A stretch of 64,000 bases of DNA from Acanthosepion esculentum (lineage: Eukaryota; Mollusca; Cephalopoda; Sepiida; Sepiidae). Every line of letters begins with the position of its first letter. Position 1 is the stretch's first letter. A program made the translations under genes and the position numbers. Location: contig OZ038496.1 of NCBI GenBank assembly GCA_964036315.1, positions 19,138,685 through 19,202,684 on the forward strand, read 5' to 3'. The notes below the pieces were generated by a model that made no database searches, was not told where the DNA came from, and worked only from the letters and a program-made list of their open reading frames with translations. Positions 32,501 to 43,139 of the stretch are shown piece after piece.

Positions 32501-32719
32501 GGAAATATAGACAGATACTGAAAAATTTAGTTAATAATTCAAGAATGAAGACTACTGGTGACACACAAGTTTGAAAAGTCTCGTCTTTAACAATTTTTAT
32601 TTTAATAATGCATGCCAATAAAATGCAATTCAGTCATGTTCTGGGATATTCAGTACACAAGAGTATAAATATATACACAAAACACTTTGGAAAACTTTAC
32701 CAGAAACTTAACCTGTCAG

Positions 32720-33485
32720 TCCTCTTCTTTCCAATCTTTTGATTCCTTCATATTTTTATTCCTCCCAACAGTGTTTAATTATCTTCTTACTTCCTTTCTT
32801 TCTTCCTTCTTCTTTCTTTCATTTTCTTTCTTTTTTTCTTGATTTTTCTCTGCTTCATTTTCCATTACCTTTCCTTCCTTTAGTTCATTTTTTCTTTGTT
32901 TTATTTTCCTTTTATCTTTAATCTTTCTTTTTCTTTTCCATTTTTTATTTTTTTCTTCCTTCTTTCATTTCTTACGGCTTTCCTTTATTTTTCATTATTT
33001 TCTTTTTTCCCTTCCTTTTTTCTTCCTTGCTTCTTTCATTCTCTTTTTCCTTCCTTCATTTCTCTTCTTTCATTCCCTCATTTTCCTTTCTTCCTTCCTA
33101 TATCTACATTCCATTTTGCTCTTCTTTTATTCATTTTTTCTTTCTTTTATTTTTCTTTTTTAGCTTTTTTAATTTTTATCCCTTTATTTTCATCTTTCCT
33201 TTATGTTTCTTTTCCTTCCATCTTTTCTTTTGTTCCTGCTTTCATCCTTTTTCTTCTTTTCTTCATTTGTTTCTTCCTTCTTTCACTTTCCTTTCTTCCT
33301 TCATACATTATCTTCTATCCTTCATTTTTCTTTCTTTCATTTTATTTCTTTTTTCCCTCATCTTCTGCTTTCTTCATTTTTCTTTTTTTATCTTCTTTCA
33401 TTTTTATTCCTTTCTTCTTTCATTCCCTTTGTTCTTTCCTTCATTTTCCTTTTCCTTTCTTTTATTTTATTTCATTGCCCCATGA
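32720..33485. repeat. Long polypyrimidine tract (~0.76 kb)
   Basis: Almost purely C/T with a few A on the plus strand. Open in all three frames because T-rich sequence lacks stops, giving spurious ORFs up to 212 codons of Phe/Leu/Ser. Confidence 0.93.
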
Positions 33486-34177
33486 AAGTGGTTCTTTTTT
33501 TAAACTTAGTATTGTTCAGTTTAAAACTACTTAAAGATAGGGGGGAAAAAGAGTAGTATAAATATGTAACTGGCAAATAATGTTTTCATTCCATTGGAAA
33601 ACACAAATTATAGACAAATGACTAAAAATAATAAATTAGAAGCAGAAGACATACAATAATAAGCACTGGATGCAAAAACACTCCAGAAAATCTACAAAGA
33701 CGGATCTGCTGTTAAATTGGTTTTTCAGAAGAAAGAAATTTATAAATAAATTGATTCAGTCTTAGATCCTATTTTTAAATTTATTTATTTATTGGCATTT
33801 ATTAAAAATGACATTTTTTGAAAAAAATGTTTCTGTTTTTCCTGTCAAAATTGCAAAAACAAAGAAATATTTGAATTTTTTTTTGCATAAGTCTACAAAA
33901 ATAAATATTTTCAAATAATTTATTTATTATTACACAGATGTAATTATAAACATACCTTCCTTTCTCCCTGTTTCTCTCTCTCTCTCTCTCTCTTTTTCCC
34001 CATATATATATATATTTAATTGGGTGCACTTAGGCAGTCATTTTAAATTTATCCAGATTTGAATTAAGATCAGTGAAAGTTCTTTGTTTAGGATTTTTTA
34101 ATTTAATTTAATGCCTATTTGGCTATTTTCTGGGGATAATTTGAACCATTCAATGTTTTTTCTGGAAGTTTTTTTAG
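33486..34177. other. Unassigned stretch with (TC)n/(TA)n
   Basis: A (TC)n run at about 33967-33992 and (TA)n at 34003-34016; nothing else recognised. Confidence 0.4.
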
Positions 34178-34795
34178 TCCTGTTTATGACGATAAACTAT
34201 ATCTAGCAGCAAGACCTCTAATTGGGAGATTTAAGGTTTTGAGCAGGATGGAACCACCTCTTAACTGCTGTTGTTCCAAGGTCCACCCTCACCTGAGTTG
34301 GTAACACCTGTTAGGGTCCCAGCTAATGGCAAATAGTTAACCACAAGACACTATGAAAATATAAAAATATACAATTTTATCGTAAAAATACCAGCAATAC
34401 ATTTTTATATAAAAAATACCAAAAATACGTATTTATAGTAAAATTACCAAGAATATATTTTATAGCAAAATGAGCAACAATACATTTTATCTGTAGTTAA
34501 AGGTGTACAGTTGTGTTCAAAATATATTTAGTTAAACCCATAAAATTGTTCAAAATATTTAAATTGTGTCATTAAATAACCCATAGAGATTGAGATGACA
34601 GTAAGCAAAATCAACTAAGCAACAATACCTATTTATAATAAAATTACTAACAATAACTATTTATGGTAAAATGACCAACAGTACATTTTACCTGTAGCTT
34701 AAGGCATACAACTGCATTCAAAAATATTTAGATTTTGGCATTAAATGACCCATAATGTTTGATATGCCACTATACAAAATCAACCAAATCAACAA
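34178..34795 (+). mobile_element. SINE-like element S1, copy 3, with duplicated 3' end
   Basis: Begins GTCCTGTTTATGACGATAAA, carries GGAACCACCTCTTAACTGCT and GTAACACCTGTTAGGGTCCC, then ACCAGCAATAC units. The 3' end (GGCATTAAATGACCCATA-GTTTGATATGCC) is present twice, ending near 34610 and near 34795, so the tail region is tandemly duplicated. Confidence 0.75.
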
Positions 34796-34917
34796 ACCTG
34801 AAGTCTTTGATTATCTTTTCTTTCATAACCAATTGGCTATGTAAACTAACATCCTTTTGTCCTTTTTTTGGTGTGAGGAAACCACCCCTAAAGTTTGTAA
34901 AAGTATTTTGATACACA

Positions 34918-34949
<32 letters not shown>

Positions 34950-34950
<1 letters not shown>

Positions 34951-35400
34951 AGCTGGCCACACGTATTCATATTCTATTAGGGTGGCTAGCAAATCCCTAT
35001 TGCAGACACTTGCTCAGGCACATTTGTGTTTGTTCAACACCCACAAAGCCAACCTGTGGTTTATACTGCAGCTATGCTGAACAGACCTTAGTTACAGTTT
35101 CTGGGAGAGAGTGTGTTGTCTAGAATGACCAGCAATCTGAACAACACCAGCACACTCATGCCCTTGGCCATGATGACTTGTAACTTCATGTTAGCACAGC
35201 TATCTACAGTCCCAAGTGTTCTGTCTACCCAATTTCACTCACAAGGTCAACCTGTGGTATAGTTTTCAGGCACTTCCCAAAGGTGCTGCATGCTGGGATC
35301 GACCTTGATCCAGTCTGATTACATCAGAAAGTCTCCATCCAGATAAATCGACCATGGTTAGATTCAGACATGGGTCCCATGGCCAGGAAGCAAATGTTAC
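34950..35400 (+). repeat. R460 dispersed repeat, copy 2, between TA arrays
   Basis: (TG)n(TA)n to the left (34920-34948), (TACA)n(TA)n to the right (35402-35460) followed by (CA)n. The end segment (CATGGCCAGGAAGCAAATGT) corresponds to the reverse complement of the end of copy 1. Confidence 0.75.
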
Positions 35401-35479
<79 letters not shown>

Positions 35480-35699
35480 TATATGTACATGATGGTTGCA
35501 ACTTGATTTTAAGTAAATGCCATCAGTTTATTGGTTTTCAAATATCAACAGCATGAATATAGCACAAAACTGATAGGGACTTATGTTCTCTTATGAAGAT
35601 GTGGCAATAGTGGGAATTGTCAGTGCTTCATTAATATTTTGGTGATCTTTGAATAATTTCTTGTATGAGAAATTTAGTTTTATGTTCTTATAAATCTGT

Positions 35700-36530
35700 A
35701 CATGGTGTGTCCTATCCCCTTCCCTATTCAACTATACAATCGACTACATCCTCAGCAAGGCCCGTTGGGGCTACGCTGGAGTTGTGGTTGGAATGTCAGG
35801 GTGTCTGATGTGGCCTACGCGGACGACATTGTCTTGGTCGAATCAAACTGTGACCATGTGCAAGCAGCGCTCAAGTGTGTGCAAGATGCAGCACGGGTTG
35901 TGGGTATGACCATCAATACCTCGAAGACCAAAGTTATGCCATCCCTGGTTGATCCAATCAACTGGCAGCCACTGACGCTGGACGGGGTCAATCTGGAGGA
36001 TGTGCAGTCTTTCGTCTATCTCAGTTCAACCATTATACCATCCGGGCAGGCTGCTGCTGAGGTCAAATGCCATATAGAAGCTGCAAGGTCCGCATTTGTG
36101 CATCTCAAGCGGTCACTATGGGGGTGACGAGAGATTTCCACGGCTACGAAGGGGCGCATCTATCAGGCTATTGTTCGGACTATCCTTCTCTATGGCTGCG
36201 AAACGTGGCCACTTAGAGCGGTTGACCTACAAAGGCTTGAAGTGTTCGACAATGATTGCCTTCGCTGCATTCTACGATGCCGCCGAATCGATCGTGTGCA
36301 CAACCACTCTACATTGTTGCCTGAGTCTCCGTCCTCTTCCACTCGTCCTGCTCCAGTGTCATCTCCAATGGTTTGGCCACGCAGCTTGACGCCCGGAGGG
36401 AGAACTCATCCACAATGTACTTCTCCCCCCTTCTCTTCCTGGCTGGCGAAGATGTGTCGGTGGGCTGCTGAAGATGTGGGCTAGCACAATCAAGGATGAC
36501 CTAGCAGTACTATCGGGTCCACTGCTTTAA
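35700..36530 (+). pseudogene. LINE family C reverse transcriptase remnant
   Basis: Clearly GC-richer than its surroundings. In one frame FNYTIDYILSKARWGYAGVV, then after a shift VRVSDVAYADDIVLVESNCD (catalytic YADD 35816-35827), VQDAARVVGMTINTSKTKVM and LEDVQSFVYLSSTI. After another shift near 36125 ATKGRIYQAIVRTILLYGCE (with one stop-free frame change), LEVFDNDCLRCILRCRR and finally LQWFGHAA. This order (palm, SKTK, F-YLGS, LLYGCE, LRWFGH) is the C-terminal half of an RTE/CR1-like LINE RT. At least three frameshifts; 5'-truncated right next to AT-rich DNA. High CpG content suggests a comparatively young insertion. Confidence 0.85.
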
Positions 36531-36534
36531 CCGG

Positions 36535-36605
36535 GTATTGAACTCACACTCTTTGGGTCTGTCACTGGATCTAACCAACGCCTTTATCCACTGTGCCATG
36601 TGTCC
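36535..36605 (-). mobile_element. tRNA-like segment
   Basis: Minus strand: GGCACAGTGGATAAAGGCGT (box-A-like) and GAGTTCAATACCCGG (box-B-like) at tRNA spacing. Decayed SINE head joined to the LINE C end. Confidence 0.5.
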
Positions 36606-36689
36606 TTGTTAAGGCAGTGGAGAACTTTCAGAGGGAAAATTAGCAGGAGATAACTGATAACTGACATCCATCAAACATGGCTTGTGGAA

Positions 36690-36890
36690 CTAGAACAGTC
36701 TACCCCAGTGATCGAAATAAAGGGTTCAGTTCGAAATTCCAACCACCTGAAGAAGGCCGGAGCGTACAACGGCCGAAACGTTGTGACAAATATGGCGACA
36801 AAGATGAGGACAATAGTCCGACTAATGTAAATACTGTACATAATACCTCATCTCAGAAATATAGACAGACTCTGAAGAAAAGCAATGTTT
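36690..36890 (+). ncRNA. Hammerhead-like repeat, core kept, stem I lost
   Basis: CUGAAGA (36747-36753), stem II GGCCG/CGGCC, GAAA (36775-36778), stem III GUUGU/ACAAU with AC/GU, and AGUC as cleavage position. One extra A at the base of stem II. The 5' side no longer matches stem I. Same family as 32370-32500. Confidence 0.55.
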
Positions 36891-37676
36891 TTATTTGTAC
36901 CCTCTTACTTCTTTAAATAATGACCTGCATTCATACTTATGATTACTATTGTGACGGTGAAGTTGTTAAGCTCAAACATTTAACAATGCAATAGGGGAAT
37001 TACCACAGGTTTTTTGTAGTAGTGAAACTGATAAGGAGTTTATTTAGTCACAAACTAGAAAACCATCAGATTTTCACAGGTGCTACTAGTGTGAATAAAT
37101 GGTGGTTGATAGTTATGAACAGACAGGCAGCAAGAGATGGACAAACTGCCACCAATAAATAATTTTGGCAGATAGATAAATAGATTTATTTAGACAGTTA
37201 AATGGAGAAAATACTGAGTTGTAAAAAACAATTTCAAAATCAGTAATGCCGAACAGCTAATAAAAATTGTCAGATTTTTTTTTCTATGCTTTATATTCTG
37301 TGGTAACTCTTCGGACAACATCTAATTTCTTAAATCAATTTCCATTTCTGAGCAGCAAAAGGAAAATTCCTCACCTTTTGTGGCTTCCTTCTACACTATT
37401 CTAACTCCTCATACCTATTCTATTATATTCTCACTATTTGACAAAATAGTAGCATTGCAGTATTTGCATGACATTATATAAGTGTGATGCAGTGATGCGA
37501 TAGAGGAATCTTCCTGCAGATTTGTCTCTGCTAAAGATAAGAAGAACATCTGCTGAATAGAATAGAAAATTAAATAAGAATAAACATTAATCCAATGATT
37601 GTTCTTTGTTCTTAATACAATAGCAGCATCATCATTATCAACATGACATTAACATACAATTCAATGATATAACATA

Positions 37677-37679
<3 letters not shown>
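36891..37679. other. Unassigned spacer
   Basis: No element recognised. Confidence 0.35.
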
Positions 37680-37723
<44 letters not shown>

Positions 37724-37736
37724 TATATAAATATAA

Positions 37737-37788
<52 letters not shown>

Positions 37789-37801
37789 TATATAAATATA
37801 A

Positions 37802-37841
<40 letters not shown>

Positions 37842-37881
37842 TATATAAATATAAATTTATATATATATATATATATATATA
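37680..37881. repeat. Higher-order TA repeat
   Basis: Four (TA)n blocks separated by three identical spacers AAATAATATATAAATATAAA plus TT. TA block lengths vary, spacers do not. Confidence 0.93.
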
Positions 37882-38210
37882 TTATCTTTTCCGGTAACAC
37901 GACTCAGAGTTTAATGCATGAAACTTTGAGTTATGCTACAGGTGAGGGATAATATGTATATTTATAAATATATACTTAATAATGCTGTTATATTAAATCA
38001 AGCACTATTTTATTAACACCAGCACTTTATGTGCAATATCTTATACTTTAAAATTTAAGAACACTCATGAATATCTATATGGTTAGCTGAAAAGTACTTG
38101 TTATAAAATAAGATTCTTGCATTTGTCTTGATAAAGTACCTCAGAGGACAAAATGTCTTGGCTAAGACTAGTTTTCCTTTTACCTACCTACCTACCTATC
38201 TATCTATCTA

Positions 38211-38258
<48 letters not shown>

Positions 38259-38260
<2 letters not shown>

Positions 38261-38837
38261 CGGTGTAACAGCAAAATTGTCCATTTGTTAATCTTTGATC
38301 CATTGTTTCTTAGAAATGATTAAAGATATCTGACTGGAATTCTCCGAGGTTCTTATAACACTGTTGAACTCTACTTTGAACAATAAGTATGCATTTACTT
38401 TTAAGGTGAAATGATCCCTTTTGCTGTTTTGACATCCTGATCCAGATTTCGTCTCTATTGTTCCCTCTTTTTTAAACTTATTCACCGTTCTCCTGATGGT
38501 TCTTGAAGATGGAAAACTTTGAAGGTGAAAGCCAGAGTATGAATGTTGGTATCATTAATGAAGGCCTGAATGATCTTTTTCCTCTCACCATTGCTCAGTT
38601 GGGAAGACATAGTTGGTCTGACACAAAATGATTTTAACCTGTTCTCTTCTAGCTGAATAACTCAAAGGGTTTTTCAGTGATTCTTACGAAAAATCGTATC
38701 AAAAGGGCTAAACATCTTATCTGAAAACCTAGAAAAAAGAAACTCAGCTTAGTGGATTTTAGATATTAAACATTTTGTGGTATGGACAATTAGTGTATAC
38801 TTTTACAAGATTTGGATAATTTTGCTGTTACACCCAA
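38259..38837 (-). mobile_element. Tc1/mariner-like element, internally deleted
   Basis: Terminal inverted repeats of about 22 bp: GGTGTAACAGCAAAATTGTCC on the left, GGGTGTAACAGCAAAATTATCC (reverse complement) on the right, flanked by TA. Only 579 bp, so most of the transposase is gone. Confidence 0.82.
38288..38610 (-). pseudogene. Mariner-like transposase N-terminal remnant
   Basis: Minus strand starts MSSQLSNGERKKIIQAFIND (a first helix), shifts frame near 38520, then continues SSRTIRRTVNKFKKEGTIET and KSGSGCQNSKRD, a paired-like helix-turn-helix DNA-binding region typical of Tc1/mariner transposases. The DDE catalytic domain is absent. Confidence 0.72.
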
Positions 38838-38944
38838 TATATATCCGAAATACTTTATCAAGGTAAATGCAAGAATTTATTTTGTAACAAGTACTTTTCA
38901 GCTAACCTGATGCATGTTTATGAATGTTTAAAGTAGAGTTAATA

Positions 38945-39208
38945 GGTAGGTTAATAAAATTTCAGGAATAAAAAGCCAACAAAATGGTGGCAATATTGGC
39001 AATAAAATTGATGATATTTATTATACATTAGCCTTTTGACTAAATTGAAGCATAAAGAAAAAGAGAAAATTCTGACTTTAAAATCTTTCTCTTTATTCTT
39101 CGATTTAGTCAAAAGGCTAATGTATAATAAATATCATCAATTTTATTACCAATAGTGTTATTATTTTGTTGGCTTTTTATTCCTCAAATTTTATTAAGCT
39201 GCCTATTA
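38945..39208. repeat. Foldback repeat, ~120-bp arms
   Basis: 38945-39065 pairs with 39085-39208: TTTCAGGAATAAAAAGCCAA against TTGGCTTTTTATTCCTCAAA, and AGCCTTTTGACTAAATTGAA against TTCGATTTAGTCAAAAGGCT. Loop about 20 bp. No coding content; MITE-like. Confidence 0.92.
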
Positions 39209-39243
39209 AATCTACATATAAGAAGCACACATTTCATTTTAAT

Positions 39244-39246
<3 letters not shown>

Positions 39247-39293
<47 letters not shown>
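39247..39293. repeat. (TA)n microsatellite
   Basis: Pure TA. Confidence 0.96.
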
Positions 39294-39298
<5 letters not shown>

Positions 39299-39731
39299 GT
39301 AATTCATTGAGTCTGAAAGAAACCTCAACAGAATGCAGAAAGCACTGGACGGCCGTTTTGTCCTATATTTGGGACTCATCAGCAGTGCGCATCCACTACC
39401 GAGAATTGAAACCCTGACAGTTATCAAGCAAACGTCATACCAACTGTTCCAACGGGCCTCGGTGACGAAGAGGTAGCAAATCAGACTCAATATAGTGCCA
39501 CTCGCTCACATGTATATGGTGGAACTCAACTGAAATTCTCTGTAACCATAGGACCATGCCCCCAGGAGCCACGACTACTATCACCAAGCCACTCAAACTG
39601 AAGCATTAGAAGCCGGATCAAGCAATGATATACATACGATAGAAATTGTAAGGAGGATTTGATAATTATAATTAAGTAATTCATTGAGTCTGAAAGAAAC
39701 CTCAACAGAATGCAGAAAGCACTGAATGGCC

Positions 39732-39735
<4 letters not shown>
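39294..39735 (-). repeat. Hammerhead repeat family H1: one long and one truncated copy
   Basis: 39294-39655 matches 62978-63295 (CCTCAACAGAATGCAGAAAG, GGGACTCATCAGCAGTGC, CGGTGACGAAGAGGTA). A second copy starts at 39671 (AATTAAGTAATTCATTGAGT) and stops at about 39735, exactly in ribozyme stem III, where a TA array takes over. Confidence 0.85.
39342..39388 (-). ncRNA. Hammerhead ribozyme motif, G12 mutated
   Basis: Minus strand: stem I GCACUG/CAGUGC perfect (39383-39388 with 39342-39347), CUGAUGA (39376-39382), stem II GUCC/GGAC, stem III ACGGCCGU (self-complementary), UC cleavage position ending at 39348. GAAA is AAAA: the general-base G12 (39359) is changed. Expected inactive. Confidence 0.85.
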
Positions 39736-39771
<36 letters not shown>

Positions 39772-39775
39772 GCTT

Positions 39776-39819
<44 letters not shown>

Positions 39820-39823
39820 GCTT

Positions 39824-39879
<56 letters not shown>

Positions 39880-39884
39880 GCTTG

Positions 39885-39916
<32 letters not shown>

Positions 39917-39918
39917 AT
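39734..39918. repeat. Higher-order TA repeat with TCTGCTTGTTTA spacers
   Basis: (TA)n blocks separated by the 12-bp spacer TCTGCTTGTTTA at three places, and a final ATCTGCTTGG. Confidence 0.95.
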
Positions 39919-40196
39919 CTGCTTGGTATAAAACAAAGTTGAATATAAATATCCTACTATTAAATTATATTATTGTTCTTAATACAGTAAAAGCATCTAC
40001 ATTGTAATAATAACAAATAATATATTTACAAAATTTTAGGAGTTATTCTTAAAAATCAAAATCCTTTTATTGTCAAATTTACTTCATTTGAAACCACTAT
40101 ATTTTTAATAATCTAGAAAAATGCAATGCATTTAACTCCTTTATAATTTTATTATAAATAAATGCTCAGTAAAATCTTCAGCTAAAATGTTTGCAT

Positions 40197-40198
<2 letters not shown>

Positions 40199-40252
<54 letters not shown>
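40199..40252. repeat. (TA)n microsatellite
   Basis: Pure TA. Confidence 0.96.
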
Positions 40253-40257
<5 letters not shown>

Positions 40258-40425
40258 ATACACATTTATTCAAAAAAAAAGTGCACACTTTTTAAATTTA
40301 ATAGAAACAAATGCCAAGAGAAACATTCAACACTAGATAGGGAAAGGTTCAAAGTTATTAAAACAAATCAATTTTTTTTCAATCCTGTCTAAATGATTCC
40401 TTTTCATTAGTAATGTGTTTTTCTT

Positions 40426-40479
<54 letters not shown>

Positions 40480-40481
<2 letters not shown>

Positions 40482-40635
40482 TGCCTGACGATTGCACCTA
40501 GCATGAAACAGTCTGTCGCCTCTTAGTTTTGACTTCAATGTTCGCTTTTATATTTATATTTACATTTACATACACTCTATCTCTGATATTGAGTACTTTA
40601 TCCTATAAATATAGCATACCTTAAAACTATATTTC

Positions 40636-40640
<5 letters not shown>
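40480..40640 (+). ncRNA. Hammerhead-like repeat family H2, TA arrays on both sides
   Basis: CUGACGA (40485-40491), UUGC..GCAU stem II, GAAA (40505-40508), stem III ACAG/CUGU with UC ending at 40517. Stem I is weak. TA arrays lie at about 40435-40478 and 40638-40685. Body GTTCGCTTTTATATTTATAT and CCTATAAATATAGCATACCT is shared with 25530-25640 and 51640-51725. Confidence 0.5.
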
Positions 40641-40688
<48 letters not shown>

Positions 40689-41084
40689 GCAGATCTACTA
40701 TGGAATGAAGCTTAAGCTTCAGGGACCCTAATTCCAGAGGGGCCCCTGAAGCAAATTTTTTAATGGTTGAATTTTTCAATAAAATCAATGATTTCTTTTT
40801 AAAGAGTTTATTATTAAAATAAGGCCATTTTAGGGATCGAATCATAAACCGATGGGTTGAAGTATCTAATGTTGGTCTTTAAAATATGATCTCAAAATAT
40901 AGCCTCAAAATTGCCCTTTAATTGGTCAAATTTCAAAATTTTGTTGTTGGCTTGCAGCTCATTGAGCTTGCCAGAATAATCTACATTTTGGCAGTTGGAT
41001 CCTCAAATCAGTTGTTGCTGGTTGTGAAGGGGTCCTCATATCTGTTTAAGCTTCAGAGCACCAAAAATACCAGTCTACCAGTGT

Positions 41085-41121
<37 letters not shown>

Positions 41122-41196
41122 CACACACACACACACACACAGAGAAGAAGAGAAAAATATAGTATATATAGTATATACATAAACAAAGTAAAAGAG

Positions 41197-41236
<40 letters not shown>
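41085..41236. repeat. (TA)n, (CA)n and (TA)n arrays
   Basis: 41085-41120 TA, 41121-41142 CA, 41199-41236 TA. Confidence 0.93.
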
Positions 41237-41242
<6 letters not shown>

Positions 41243-43139
41243 TCTTTTCACCCACATAAGGCAATAAAATTGATATCAATTCTCAGGTGGATTAATTTAT
41301 TTCTTAATAACAATAGAAAACAGATGCCTCATTTTATGTCCAGTAGAAACTTATATTAATATTTAATATAAATCTATCTTGAGCAGTTTCCTATAACTGG
41401 TTGGTTAATACCAATTTTATTGTGAAAACATTGACTTGCATAATAAAATCTGACATAGTGTAGTAACTCTAGGGCAGGATCAATTTATTACTTAATAACA
41501 ATAGAAAACCGATCCCTTACTTTATGTTCAGTAGAACTTATATTAATATTTAATGGAAATATATATTTTCTTTTAAATCATTTCAACCCAAGCAAGTCAA
41601 TAAAGTCAATAAGATAGAAGGGGTTACTGGGGGTGAAAGAATATGAGAAAAAAAAAACATTATTAAGGGGAGAGAACAAGAAAGAACAGGAAGACAGGCA
41701 ATAAAGATTGACACTGCATTTAAATTTATTTGAATTTATTATTAGGTTATTATTTATTTACTATTTAAAATTTTTATTAAATTTATTTATTATTAAAGAT
41801 ATCTGAATTTATTATCTGTAGTATTTTTATTCATTTAATATTATATCATCCCTGGTGTCAATTTAAAGTGATGCTTTTTTTTTCCCCCTTATATTGTGAC
41901 CATTTTGCTTAAAATTCAGATTTTCTTGATTTCAAATGAAAACTTGGAAATTTTCGAACATATTTCAGTGAAATTTTCACCTTCAAAAATTATAGTCGAC
42001 AATTATATTTTAGAACAAAAGGAAAAAATGACAGGAGGAAAATAAGTTCAGTATACATCATGGATTCAAAACAAAGAAGCAGCCAACCCCTCCACCCAGG
42101 AAATTAGATATAAGTTCAAGTCAAATAAGTTACTTCTGATCCATCCTGTGAGCTTAAAGTTTAGTGTAGAAGGTAAATGACTTAAGCACTAATAAAAATA
42201 CATCAAAGCGATGAGAGAAAAAAAAAACTAGTTTGAACAAAACTACTAAACTGAAGCTTCTCAATTTAACACAAAATATTTTCTAAAATATAGTCACTAT
42301 GCAGTGTTCATTTCTATGTCCCTCTAGATGTGTCTATAAATGTTCTATCTTTGATTGTCAACACTCTTCCCTCATCAATACAGAAAACTTTCAACATTAT
42401 TATTAAAAATCATAAATTTTTCTCTTGCTGTAAAATAATTACATGAACAATCGCTTTCAATCTATACAAAAACTGTAATGTCCACTTAAAACTATAAATA
42501 AATTTCAAATAAAACCTCAGTAGGATAGATAACAGAAAGTAAGTAATTAATAACTATTTCACTCATTCCAAAACATCCAAGACTAATGACTGGGTTATTT
42601 TGATTGATTTATACATTTAAATTTTCCTAAGGAAGAATTCTATAAAGCCATATTGAATCTCTTCCCTCCTTTCGCAAAAGTACTGCTTCTGCTTCAATTA
42701 TGGTTATAACTACCACTACTAGTTCTTTAAGTTTCATTACTTATCAACATAATCATATGAAAACCTTGAGGAAGTTGTATTTCTTTTTGTTGCCTTAATA
42801 ATCATTTAAATACTATTCTTTGACTGTATAATTATTTCTTTTTTTTGTATTGCATACAGGTAATAAATCTGTTTAAGAATATCTATACTAACTTAGCTGA
42901 CAGTTTTAGTGTTCATGCATTTTTCAGGAGCATTTATGCAAAACTTTAAGTGCTTAACTAAAACAATTCAGTAATGCTCCCTAGAATCATCAATATGAGG
43001 CCATTTTTCCAGCCCACTATCACCATTGCTGCGACTACTGCTGTATCAATCCAAAAGAGTCTGTTTTAGAAGACTGACGACTCTTCTATAGTGAAGGGAA
43101 AAAAAATGAAGACAAATGAAAGAAAGTGCCCATTTATTT
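41237..43139. other. Mostly unassigned, with a LINE B scrap
   Basis: 41600-41720 is a decayed LINE B 3' end on the minus strand (GGGGTTACTGGGGGTGAAAG on plus). 41290-41330 and 41480-41530 are short direct repeats (AATAACAATAGAAAAC). The rest is AT-rich with nothing recognised. Confidence 0.4.

Larger units (their letters stand above)
38030..38935. repeat. Large foldback element split by a mariner-like insertion
   Basis: 38080-38140 (GGTTAGCTGAAAAGTACTTG onward) is repeated inverted at 38843-38908. Between the arms lie a TA array (38213-38258) and the Tc1/mariner-like element. The TA array was probably the loop, and a TA dinucleotide the mariner target. Confidence 0.8.

Noticed and set aside
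32896..33534. 212-codon open frame, the longest in the window
   Set aside because: Almost only Phe, Leu, Ser, Ile and Pro from a C/T-rich strand, open in all three frames. Compositional artefact, not a membrane protein.
37895..37945. Short hairpin with CATGAAACTTTG as another hammerhead
   Set aside because: No CUGANGA box at a suitable distance on either strand.
39710..39931. ORFs of alternating Tyr-Ile and similar ORFs elsewhere
   Set aside because: Translation of (TA)n arrays.
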